Below, one piece after another: positions 1-10,140 of a stretch of DNA of 64,000 nt. Source of the stretch: Akebia trifoliata (lineage: Eukaryota > Streptophyta > Magnoliopsida > Ranunculales > Lardizabalaceae); contig JADQWC010000416.1 of assembly GCA_017979445.1 (NCBI GenBank), positions 36,001 to 100,000 on the forward strand, read 5' to 3'. A program made the translations under genes and the position numbers. Within the stretch, counting starts at the first letter, position 1; each line of letters begins with the position of its first letter. The notes under the pieces were generated by a model that was not told where the DNA came from, searched no databases, and was given only the letters and a program-made list of their open reading frames with translations.

Positions 1-363
1 CACACATAATGCAGAAACTCTCAAAGATAAAGGATACATGGGTTCTAACTTGCACCAAAACAAATAGAAAATGACACCCAACGCCTTGTGCAGGATCCCA
101 TTCTCAATATTTCCTTTAAACATAAACCTTTATACATGCAGAGAAAGGTTGAGTTAAAAACAGAGCCCCAAATGGCTAATCATCTCCACTTCTCCATCTC
201 CAATTTGTAAATGCAGCAATGCAGTATCTTTCACCCATCAACAAATATTTCTAATATTGTGCAGTAAAATATAATATTTTTACATGAAAACAATATAATT
301 AACAATACAACATTAAAATATGGATGAGAGGAGATGATTCAACCACAACAAACAATAACAAAC
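1..363 (-). other. presumed eIF4G-like intron, or truncated end
   Basis: Exon 4 of the eIF4G-like gene ends at 364 with a good GT donor. I searched this stretch on the minus strand for the expected next exon and found none. It is AT-rich with no coding signal, so it is either the start of a long intron or sequence beyond a truncation. Confidence 0.4.
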
Positions 364-1293
364 CTGGTCACGTTTCTGCTCATCCAAGTTTGTTGGAGCT
401 GAGGTAGTTCGAGCAGGTATCTACAAACAAAAACACATAAACTTTATAAGAAAACAAAAATATCTAAACCAGGGGTAGTCCAAAGAAAAGAACTTATATG
501 AAAAAAAATGCGAACCTGCATTCCATTCATAAAACCAGGGCTTATAATCCCAAATTGAAGAGGGAATCCCTTAGACACATCGCCTAAAAAAACAATTGCA
601 AACAAAATCAATTATGCAACGATAATAATAGTATTAAAATAAAATTTCAAGATAAGTTTACAAACAAAAATTCAGAAAATAACAAGAATACAACATGCAA
701 TCAAAAGAGTAAATTTTGAAAAACTAAGAGAAGAACCCTATTCACAATCCAAAGAAGGTTTCATACCCTTTATAGGTGTTGCTGGCTCCACATGAGGCTG
801 TTTAGATGGAGGCGTCGGAATATGTTGAGGGTTTCTCGGAATTGATGAACTTGTAGGCTTGGCAGTAACCCCTGAGATAGATGCATTAGATGAACCTATT
901 AAATATGGACATAGACAACTATTAAAGATTAAAGAAGGACAGAATGGGCCGTATAAATCAACAAAAAAAACCCATTCTTTAATTCAATCATACTCTATGT
1001 TCAGAGATAATGTGACATAAAAACTAAAAATATAATTTTTTTTTTTTTTTTTTTTTCTTTTTTTAACCTGGCAATGGGGGTTGTGCATGGGCACCATTCT
1101 GTACAGCACGGGCAACCGAAACATTCGATTCCAAAATCGGACTTGTAGCATTAATTGAAGAAGGTGGAGGAGGGGCAGTAGAGCCTTCACCATTCATACC
1201 ACCTCCGCTACTGTAGGAGCTCCTCTGATTACTTGAGTTCTTTCTCGAGTATGAGGACTCGCTTCTATCACTCTAAGATTGATTGAAGGACAT
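364..1293 (-). pseudogene. EIF4G: eIF4G-like gene, 5' end (4 exons), in-frame stop at codon 7
   Basis: eIF4G is the scaffold of the cytoplasmic cap-binding translation initiation complex. On the minus strand four exons with GT-AG borders can be read: 1068-1293, 767-895, 516-583 and 364-420. Phases are consistent (1, 1, 0, 0). The product begins MSFNQS, then a TAG stop (1275-1273), then SDRSESSYSRKNSSNQRSS. Later exons give GFPLQFGIISPGFMNGMQ and IPARTTSAPTNLDEQKRDQ, which match the conserved N-terminal block of plant eIF4G that precedes the MIF4G domain. Exon borders fall where the reading frame of the family demands. The stop replaces the arginine usual at that position. Either the copy is a pseudogene or translation starts at a later ATG, for example within exon 1 around 1190-1200. 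The MIF4G and MA3 domains are not in the window; the gene may run off the left edge or be truncated. I am fairly sure of the family and less sure of the pseudogene status. Confidence 0.72.
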
Positions 1294-2442
1294 AAATACG
1301 ATCTTTTCTGCAACAAATACAGATCCAATGATCAAACCCACGAACCCAAACGAAATCAATTATAAAAACTAATGTGGAAATCAGGATTTATAGAGAGAAT
1401 TGGGAAGTGGGTTTGATATATATAAGAAGAGAATGTCGACTGGGTTTGAGAGTTTTAAAGGTTTGATCGATTCTAAAGTACTAATCGTAATTCAAGTGCG
1501 AGAGGGTGATGAAAGAGGGATTGTGATTTCAAAAAGTGAGATAGAAAGATAAAATTAGTAGACTTTTGATGGGCGTATGAACTTTTGAGGGAGTTACGTC
1601 GATGTAATTTGAAGAATGCTCAAGAAATATCAATGACAGCACCATAGAGAATGAGTTATAATTTGAAATATTTAATGGTGAGAATTGAATAATTAGAGAA
1701 AAGAAAAGATTGAAAGACAAATGCAATAATAGAAGATGTAGCACTACATATTCTATAGGGGCAAAAATAAGTTTGTTGTTCTAAATTGAAATTAGTTTGG
1801 CCTACAGGTTTGATGAATATTGCTGATGATGAATTTGTTTTTTTTTTTTTTCTCATTCTATAATTTCTACTATAAGAAACATGGGAGGTTCTTTAAATAT
1901 TTTATTTTGTGTAATTCTATGTGTCAAACCTTAGTCAACTATGCAATTTGGTTATTGGACTCATTATTTTTATGTCACTTAGTCTTGAAATTTTATTTTT
2001 ATTTTTCTCTAAAAAAATGGAAATAAAAACCAATCATACAATTCTATAGCATACATACATACTGGTGGATGGCATGTGTGTTTGCATTTGAGTTTTAAAA
2101 AAATTAGTATTTATGTAAGGTCAGAATTGTCTTTATAATTAAATAAAAAAGATTATTTAGGAAATTTTAGATAGATAATCTAGCTTTAAAACATATTGAG
2201 TAATTAATGTAACAACAATATAGTGGATTTGCATCAGCAATACTCACCCTTCTCCCATTGTGTTGATAGACCAAAACGAACATTAATTGAGATAGTGAGA
2301 GTAGATATGAACACTTGAATTAAGAAAAAAAAAATCTTTGTTCAAATTGAATTGAATTGAATTGAAAGAATTAAGTTTTTTACAACTGACTTTAGATATT
2401 TGGAATTAGGTTTTGGTGATGATAACAAGTATATTTATCTTT
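1294..2442. other. intergenic, AT-rich, 5' flank of the eIF4G-like gene
   Basis: No gene is recognised. The part next to 1294 should hold the 5' UTR and promoter of the eIF4G-like copy, but no firm TATA box or start site can be assigned. Homopolymer runs occur at 1836-1850 and in the 3' half. The short ORFs here show no family resemblance. Confidence 0.5.
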
Positions 2443-2752
2443 GAGAGAATGACTCTAAAGGACTCTTTATTGAGAATATGTATCAAATAGTCCCCTAATA
2501 AAGAATATGAATCATTTAAGTCTCACTTAATAAAATTTTAGTCTATTATAGATTTTTTGAAGATTTAAAAAAAAAAATACCTGAAATACCATTTTAACAA
2601 CTTTACAAAGTATTTGATTTAAAAATATAGGGAGTCAAATATCCTTTTTAGACTTATATTTGATAAATTGGGTACTAAAGAGTCCCTATTATTTTAAAAA
2701 AGGATTTTTTGATAAATATTTTCAAAAAATAGGTCTTTCTTGTCATTTTCCC
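2443..2752. mobile_element. MITE, about 310 bp, Mutator-like termini
   Basis: The two ends form imperfect terminal inverted repeats of about 50 bp: the left begins GAGAGAATGACTCTAAAGGA, and the right, read inverted, begins GGGAAAATGACAAGAAAGAC. No ORF lies inside. The left arm and body are also found inside every unit of the tandem array at 20556-27385. A clear target duplication is not visible (TTTATCTTT against AATTTTTTT), so the boundaries are approximate. Confidence 0.55.
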
Positions 2753-2932
2753 AATTTTTTTCAATCACAAAGAATATATAATAATTGGCTCAGGTTAAAA
2801 CTTATTTTAGGCCAGGATGATTTCGCATGAAAAATAGACAAAAAAATAATTTCCCAAGAAAAGTGTGATTCTTTGAGTTAATGATCGTGCTTATTCTCTA
2901 GAAATCATTTTGCAACTTAAAATGACTTCATC

Positions 2933-2989
2933 TTGGATAGGAAAATAATTTTCATTTCCACGATACAGCAGAATTATTTTCCTATCCAA
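2933..2989. repeat. perfect 18-bp inverted repeat (hairpin)
   Basis: Arms TTGGATAGGAAAATAATT (2933-2950) and its exact reverse complement (2972-2989) flank a 21-nt loop. It probably belongs to a decayed MITE in 2820-3080, whose outer ends I could not define. Confidence 0.7.
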
Positions 2990-3359
2990 ATGTTTTTTTC
3001 TCATGCACAATACCCCCACCCTAATTGCAATAAAATGATAGAATTCATTTTCCCATAAACATTTTTTCGAAATATTTATACTCCCTTTTAAATGAATTCC
3101 TTGATAACTCATATAGATCACCCTAGTCAATAGCTCTTATTATATGTAATCTTTATTCTTTAAGCCACATTTTACTTTTTTAAAAGCATATTTATACAAG
3201 AGTCCAAATGTAAAAGTAAAGTTTATTAATTTCCCAATCCCAAACTTTTAAAAGAGCTTTCTAAAAGCAAGGCAAAATCCTTAGCAGGTAAGGCACCCAT
3301 CCCACTTGTAGCATTGCTTAATCTTATATTCAACATGGCCCACATGTTGTTAGATCTCA

Positions 3360-4946
3360 ACCATCAAAATTTGTGGAGGATATTTGAGATACCTTTCTAT
3401 TTTCAAATTGATGACATGCCTACTTTGACTCACTCTTCTCTTTAAAAAGGAAAAAAAAAAAAAAAAAGAGTAACTTAAATGCTTCATCTTCAACCTTTAA
3501 CTAAAAACCTTTGATTTTTCTTTTTAAAGTTGGTTATCTTCAAATTCTTTAATCCCTAAAGTAAGGTAATTTAATATCGAATATCATTTTAAAGCCATCG
3601 TTTTGAAACTCACATGGCTCTCTTGTAGAGAACCTTTGATTTTTTTTTTCCCCAAAATTTCTTCATCTTCTACTTAAAATCCTATCTTATTTTTGAATTT
3701 TGAAGTGGGCCAAATATTTTAGGAAAATTTTCTTAAAGGACTCAAATAGAGAGATTTTTTTAAATAATTGTCCCTAAGTTTTAGGGCTTCTTAATAGTCC
3801 ATTTAATAAAACTTTTATTTCTAATCAATTCCTAAACCCCACTCAACACATCTCTTATGATTGAAATGTCGAAATTACCCTGATCATTTGAACTCACCAT
3901 TTTCATCCAAAAAAGTTGGATTTTCGACACCCTAGTCTAGTTTCGGAGATTCCATTCCGATGGAAAGAATTTGAGAAGGAAGAAAAAGCCATTTTCAAAG
4001 ATTTTTCAAGCATTTTTAAAGATATATGTAAAAAAATTAGTTTTTTATTTTATTTCATTTTTGGATGAAAATAAATCAAGGATGGTTCTTTTTGTTTGAA
4101 ATCATCTACACAAGTCGTTATGTCAAGTTTTTATTCAATCTTTTCATGTATTTTAGTTAGAAAAACTTAAAAGATGAAAAAAAAAATATGTGGGTTTTAC
4201 CAACGTCAAGCTCACAACTTTTTATTTTTGGGTTCAACATTTTTTTTTAAATTGTCGAACTCAGCAATAAAAATTAATGAGCTCAACAATAAAAAGTGGT
4301 GAGCTCGACAAAATAATAAAATTGGTGAGTTCAACAATAAATAAAAATTGGTGAGATCAAAATAAATAAAACATGTAAGCTCGATAATAAATAAAATGTG
4401 GCGAGCCCGACACTGTGATTTTTTTGAATCTTGGATTCATTCTTCATTTTTTTTTAAATTGCCAAAATAGATAATTAAAAAAATATATGCATCCAAAATT
4501 TCAAAATTAGAAGTATATAATTTTCATTCATCATTCACAATAAAAAAATTAATAAAAAATGATTGGAATCGTGTTTGAAAAATCTCGGTATGAGAAGAAG
4601 ATGAAAAAGGGTAATTTATGTATTTCTAAAATATTATAACCTGAGATGAGGTTGAGGGCCTATTAAGAAAAGAAAGTTTTACTAAATGGACTGTCAAGAA
4701 ACTGGCCAAAACTCAGGGACTAATTAGAAATAAATCACTCCATTAGGGTCTTTTAAGTAATTTTCCCAACATTTTACACGAGGCTGAAAGTGAGAGTTTA
4801 GGGATTCTTTTGATTTAGGATGGAGGGTGTTTAAGTCATTTTACTTTTGTCTATTAGAAAGGACTGAGGTCATGGGGCATATCATCAATTTGAAAACATA
4901 AAGGGTATCTCAAATATTCACCAAAAGTTGGAGGGGTATGCATAAA
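3360..4946. mobile_element. MITE interrupted by a second element
   Basis: The left end (about 3372-3425) contains GGATATTTGAGATACCTTTC and TTTTCAAATTGATGACATGC. The right end (4870-4946), read inverted, contains GAATATTTGAGATACCCTTT and TTTTCAAATTGATGATATGC. The arms are therefore about 70-80 bp of imperfect inverted repeat. Removing the inner element at 3721-4767 leaves about 540 bp. The same family is present at 6003-6431, and a lone left end is at 45716-45840. Exact termini are uncertain. Confidence 0.55.
3721..4767. mobile_element. Mutator-like non-autonomous element, about 1.05 kb, about 100-bp TIRs
   Basis: The left arm starts AGGAAAATTTTCTTAAAGGA and the right arm, inverted, starts GGGAAAATTACTTAAAAGAC. 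Similarity runs about 100 bp inward and includes TTTTATTAAATGGACTATTA against TTTTACTAAATGGACTGTCA. The flanks AATATTTTA and AACATTTTA resemble a 9-bp target duplication (8 of 9), give or take one base at the border. Long TIRs and 9-bp duplications are typical of Mutator-like elements. There is no transposase. It sits inside the 3360-4946 MITE and is therefore younger. Confidence 0.6.
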
Positions 4947-6002
4947 TCATCCTAATAAAGTGCAGGCATTTGGTGCTTGGCTTTCTCTTTGCAAATCGAA
5001 GCAAATATTTGCTTGTGCTTGATTTCCCATATTAGCCGTAATTTTTTGCAAAGCTAGTGTGAAACTTTAGACGACAATATTGCATTAAAGAAGACCAACA
5101 AGTGGAATATGTGACACGTGTAGGGTAGGGTTGACAAGAGACGAAGCAGAATCAACATCATGATGACGTTAACTAAGGGCTTTGTGATGACGTCAGCACA
5201 GTCAAGAAAAACAGCCAATTCCAAAAAGATGAAATTACAAAAATGGACACAAATGATTCTAAAATTACAAGTCCAGAGATATTTGTAAGATATTAATCAA
5301 GAAGCACATGTACCCATTTTGTTAAAAAAATAAATAAAAATTAAATTAAATGAAACTGTACTAAATAACAATATTATAGGTTGGCTCACATCAAGACATA
5401 AAAATTGACTTGATTGGTGACTTTTTGGCATTTTGGTTTCATTTTCCCCATATTGTTGAATCAAAGAGATAGAAATCATGGGACTAAAATAGTACAATCT
5501 GATAGACTTAAATATCGTACTATGTGAACCAAGAATTGATCAAAATATTTGAGAAGTTCACTAATTACAAAGTTTTCATGGTCTAACCACATTTTATTTG
5601 AAACTTCAACATGGTAGGGATGCCCATTATCAAGTGCATGAAATAGGGGTGGTTCACCAAGTTATCGATCAAATTCAAGATACATGACGAGGGTTTACCT
5701 AAAGTTGCAGCCCAAATAGAAAAAGTTCACCACATATTAACATGAATTTTAATAGGCCACATATTTTGGAATAAGATTTTGTTGCTAATAATGATGGATG
5801 GGCAATTCGCTTGGATTTCAAACTCTGGATCAATATGATTGCACAAGAAAATTCATTTAGGGGAAAATACCATTTGTAGGGGTTTAATTTAAGAGATTTA
5901 TCATTTGCCACACCAATTGTGCACAAGTCATTGGGATTTATATAGGAATTGGTGTGGCATTAGTAAAAGTCGGTATGGCAATAATAACTCTCTAATTTAA
6001 AC
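4947..6002. other. intergenic; ACGT-motif cluster, no gene
   Basis: No coding region is recognised. The stretch 4970-5220 carries ACGT-core motifs (listed separately) and is partly similar to 7110-7700. From 5300 on it is anonymous AT-rich DNA; the small ORFs here look like chance. Confidence 0.5.
5113..5196. promoter_or_regulatory. cluster of ACGT-core (bZIP-type) motifs
   Basis: Three ACGT-core sites lie within 80 bp: a G-box CACGTG (5115-5120), TGACGTT (5164-5170) and a palindromic TGACGTCA (5188-5195). Such sites bind plant bZIP factors. No gene follows on either side, so this may be a promoter relic. A related segment with GGACACGTGTC lies at 7633-7641. Confidence 0.3.
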
Positions 6003-6431
6003 ATACATACCCCTCCACGTTTTGGTGAATATTTGAGATGTCCTTGTGTTTTTAAACTTATGACATGCACTCTTGAATTTGGCATTCTCTAATTGACTAA
6101 TGAAAAAATGACCCAAATGTCCAAAGGAAGTAGAAGACAATGGAATTTTGAGAACGAAAAATCAAAGGTTTTCTATAAGAGGTTAAGGTGAGGATGAAAA
6201 TAATGGATTTGAAGGTAGGATGGGTTGAATAGGAATAATTTATTATAAAACTTGAAAACCTTGAAGATGGAGTGGGATAAGGATTTTTGACTAGAAGTTA
6301 AAGATGAGAGTAGCTAAGTCAGTTTTTCATTAGTCTAGTAGATAAGACTGAGGTGAAGGAAGGCATATCATTAATGTGAAAATTAAGAGGTATCTCAAAT
6401 ATTCATCAAAACATATAAAAGTGGGTATGCC
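6003..6431. mobile_element. MITE, about 430 bp, same family as 3360-4946
   Basis: The left end reads CATACCCCTCCACGTTTTGG, then TGAATATTTGAGATGTCCTT. The right end inverted reads GGCATACCCACTTTTATATG, then TGAATATTTGAGATACCTCT. The inverted repeats are about 120 bp long and imperfect, with no ORF. This copy is uninterrupted and shows what the family looks like without the insertion seen at 3721-4767. Confidence 0.6.
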
Positions 6432-6476
6432 CCCCCTTTATTTATTTATTTATTATTATTTTTTTTTAATGAGGGC

Positions 6477-6614
6477 TGATTTTTTAATTAGGAAGTCTTC
6501 ACTCGGTTGATGGAAGATGTGCCGTTGTGTATCTTGAGAAAAAATCTTTGATTCTGTATCCATGCCATGTCATCAGAGTATTGACCGAGTGAAGACTTTC
6601 TAGTTAGAAAATCA
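6477..6614. mobile_element. short MITE, about 138 bp, about 30-bp TIRs
   Basis: The left arm TGATTTTTTAATTAGGAAGT, continuing CTTCACTCGGT, is matched by the inverted right arm TGATTTTCTAACTAGAAAGT, continuing CTTCACTCGGT. The interior is about 75 bp and non-coding. Superfamily and target duplication are not clear. Confidence 0.65.
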
Positions 6615-8985
6615 TTATTCTTTTTTACCAACCTAATAGACTATTTTATACTATTTATACGCGGATTTGAAATCTAACTTGCATATTTGTTCTAATCATC
6701 TCAATTTTTAATCTTTGCAATTTCTTTGATTGAACTTCCTTTGGATAATTCCAAGTTAACTTATTAAAGGTAATATTATCGTACTTGTTGTTTTTCACTT
6801 GGATTAAGATGTTAAAGGTAATATTCGGAAAGTTGATTTCACATCCTCATTAGCTTCAGATCGATATTTAAACTTAAGGTAGACATGTATCCTAATCTCA
6901 ATAATGTGACAAAACAATGACGATGACAAGGAGTCTTTTTAACTTTTTTAATTTTTCTTAATCACAAAAGACAAAAGGATAAATAACAACTAAGTAGGAT
7001 TATAAATTAAACAATTAGTAACGGTTTGCTTCATGAGCAATGCATCCAAATAGATACTGTGATTCCATACAATCTAATATTTAAAAAAATAAATCCAATC
7101 GAATGGTTACAAATGTAAAAGTAAAGCTTTTTTTTGACAACTTTGAAAGCCCTTTTTTCAAAAAGCAATCGGAAGGAACCAAGCAAATCCTTACAAGGGA
7201 AGGCACCAAGTAGTAGTATCCAATGGTACTTCCTTACAATTTCCTCTTGTACGATTGCTTGGCTTTATAAGGACCTTAAGTTTTTTTATCTAAACCATCC
7301 ACTTATAAACTTCTATCCAAACAACCAATCTGATCAGATGATCAAGATCGTCCAATCAATTATTCAATTATTGTTTCTAAAATTGGTATAAATAGATAAA
7401 AATTCGTGGAAATTTTTCAGTGCTTGGCTGCCAAATAATTTTTTTTTCCATGCCCCAGTTATTTTCTCAATTATAGATTTACCACTTTTTTGCAGGTATA
7501 GCAAACATGGCCTAACAATATGGGAGTATGGGCCACATATATAAAGTAGGGAACTCTTGTTAAATCAAATGGTCAAAGAGGATTATTTGAGATGTTGATA
7601 TGGTTTTAGAGAAGCCTAATAAGTGGAGTAAGGACACGTGTCAACTAGATTCAATTGTCATGATGATGTAAAGGTAGCAAGAAACACTTCATTGTGGGAC
7701 TCATCAAAATTAAAAAAGCACATTTTAGTGAGTCAGCTTTTGTGATTACTTGTAGGCCACGTAGAAAGACAGATTCCAAAAACATAAAGAAATACACCCA
7801 CAAACTGATAACGAAAATGGGCCTAAAGGTCATATTAATATACATCAACCCGTTTATCAAACTGAAATATAAACCCAAACCCAAGCCCTAACCCGAGAAA
7901 GGTCGATGAATTTCATAGTTGATCATCTTTCGATTCAATAAAGTAGGATCAGTTTCAACCCAACCCTCTATACACATTGTTAAAATCTTATTACGAGGCA
8001 TTGTCTTGATATGGAGAAAAATTAAAACGATTTCACATCGGTTATAACTATTTTTTAAACCATGCTTTTAGCGTTAATCTGATACCCAATTGAGATGGGC
8101 TGACCCAAGCAAACATTGGTGGGAAGCCAGAACCAAAATCCTAAAAATACTAGCACGACGGATTTGTCGTCCATGGGTATATATCACAAGCTCACAAGAA
8201 TATAAAAAAAATTGGACCATTTCAAATTATCCTTAGATATGGAAACAACACAATGGGGTTTTAATTATTCGAAGTAGAGGTATTTCCTTTCATGGGATTA
8301 TATCAAGTGCGAGATTAGGGATGAATAGAATAAAAAACTTTGAATACTTGAAAGGGATTTAAAACTAGGGGTCAAACCTACAATGGAGAGTACAAGACAA
8401 AGCCTATTCAATCGTTTGTAGTTTAATGGAAGACATGGATAGAAAGGAAATAAGGAACAAAATAAGCTCAACCGACCCCAAAATTTTCCTACACCCTATT
8501 CAAAACCCGATCCTTTAAATAAATGGGTCTTAGTCCAACTTGACCCAAAACCTATATGGGCCTTTACTTTTCTTCTCTAAGACTGCCCCAAATGGGCCAG
8601 GTTGTTTTTGGTCCAGCCCAGCCCAGCCCACCAATGGAATTGCATGTGCCAAAGATAATCCCCAATAGTCAATAATGGCCATTGTGTTGGGGTATCCAGG
8701 ACAAATCATACTACTCCCCTACATGTGCAAAGCATTGAAAAGCTATGGCACTAATAGACCGTACATACTGTCTACAACATGGGGACTTTCAAAGGACAAA
8801 ACCAAGAAAAGATCATGTATAGAACTTTCAGAAATGTGTATTTACAGATTGTCCCTTTACAAACAAAAACAATAAAGAAATTTTTTTGAAGATAAAGCCA
8901 CTATTAATTTTCAATTTGAAGGCGCCGTCGAATATTTAAAAATGAAAAAAGTACAAAGGAAAAAAAAACTTTTCTTGAAATAAAA
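6615..8985. other. intergenic, no gene; contains a diverged duplicate of 3180-5220
   Basis: The pieces 7110-7220 and 7410-7700 resemble 3190-3300 and 4970-5220: both carry TAAAAGTAAAG, then CCTTACAAGGGAAGGCACC or CCTTAGCAGGTAAGGCACC, then a GACACGTGT motif. The rest (7900-8985) is anonymous. The ORFs at 7134, 7694 and 8675 have no recognisable product. Confidence 0.45.
7633..7641. promoter_or_regulatory. G-box motif in the duplicated segment
   Basis: GACACGTGT contains the palindrome CACGTG at 7635-7640. It occupies the same relative place as the G-box at 5115 in the related upstream segment. No downstream gene is visible. Confidence 0.25.
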
Positions 8986-8989
8986 GAAC

Positions 8990-10140
8990 AGTGATAAATC
9001 CCAAAAATTATAATTATGATGGTATTAAAAGCTAAAATATAAAACTCTACAAAATGAAGCCTGAAAAGGGTAGACTGTCTTACATAGACTTCCAGTAGCC
9101 AGCGAGGGGTTGGTGAGGGGGCGACGCTTGGATTGTTTCAATTCATAGTCCACAGTCTGAAATATATGAAATTAAAGGCATTAGGGTAAAACAATTGACT
9201 TTTCATGAAGAATGGAAACCTAACTTGAGAATGAGGAATATGAGAGTTGACCGACGCAAGGAAGTTGGTCATCATCATCTAAACCTAATTATACTAAATA
9301 TCGAGGTCGGTAACAACAAGTCTGATCAACAAAAAAAGAGTTTCTTCATGAATTTAAAATGTAGCAGCTTAAAGGCTATGAGTAAAACAAGCATGGCCAA
9401 GGTCAGACTCACTTATTATGATCAGTTCTAGAAAATAATGTGACTTGAGAGAATTAAGTAAGCATAATTCAAGAAATGAAGCAACATAGAGCAATCTAAA
9501 AAAATGCAGGGAAAATGTCTGCGCTGAGTATATTATAAATCAGACATAATTAGGTAAATAATGTAAATTGAAACAATGTTTAACTTCCCTATTTCCAATA
9601 TATATTTACTTTTGCCTTATCAAGTACATAAATAAATAAAAGACTACTATATATAGTGCCTTGAATACGTCGGGACATGTCCATAGTGACCTACCATTTG
9701 GTAGTCACACCTAAGAGGTCAATTAAAAGTGAAAAAAATAAAATTAAATCAGTCTGATTAGATGTTCAAAACATCAGAATTAGACATTTTATGAATGATG
9801 GAATGCGTGGTTATGATTATCAGATGATGTCTGGCAAACAAGACCTCCCTCACCGTACCAATTAAATAGGACCTCTCACCCTTAGTGAGAGGCATGAATT
9901 CTAAAATTTTGTTTGATACTGACTACTATAACTTGGAATATATATCTACCCATTAAGAGATAAATGATAAAACTACAATAGTTAATAGGAGGAGAACTTA
10001 CTATCTTGGATCAACCAATGAAGCACTGGTTGGCATATAACTTCCATTTACATTATTCAGAATTTCCAAGGTCAATGGCTTTGATAGACCCAACTCTGCC
10101 GGAAATTTACAAGTCACTTGGTGAAGATGTTGTCTGATGG
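8990..10140 (-). other. 3' UTR of the CLASSY gene with a probable intron (9157-10001)
   Basis: After the CLASSY stop codon (10143-10141) the minus strand continues as non-coding sequence to a strong donor, AGATA then GTAAGTTCTCC, with the exon ending at 10002. A matching acceptor, TATATTTCAG then ACTGTGG, puts the next exon start at 9156. The terminal exon would run from 9156 to about 9000; no canonical AATAAA is obvious. The intron is inferred from splice-site quality only. The final exon has open frames, but none joins to the CLASSY frame because of the upstream stop. Confidence 0.45.

Noticed and set aside
9060..9156. coding terminal exon after CLASSY ending in a short basic peptide
   Set aside because: Open frames exist, but the CLASSY frame stops at 10141, so the exon would be untranslated; no other upstream exon was found for it.
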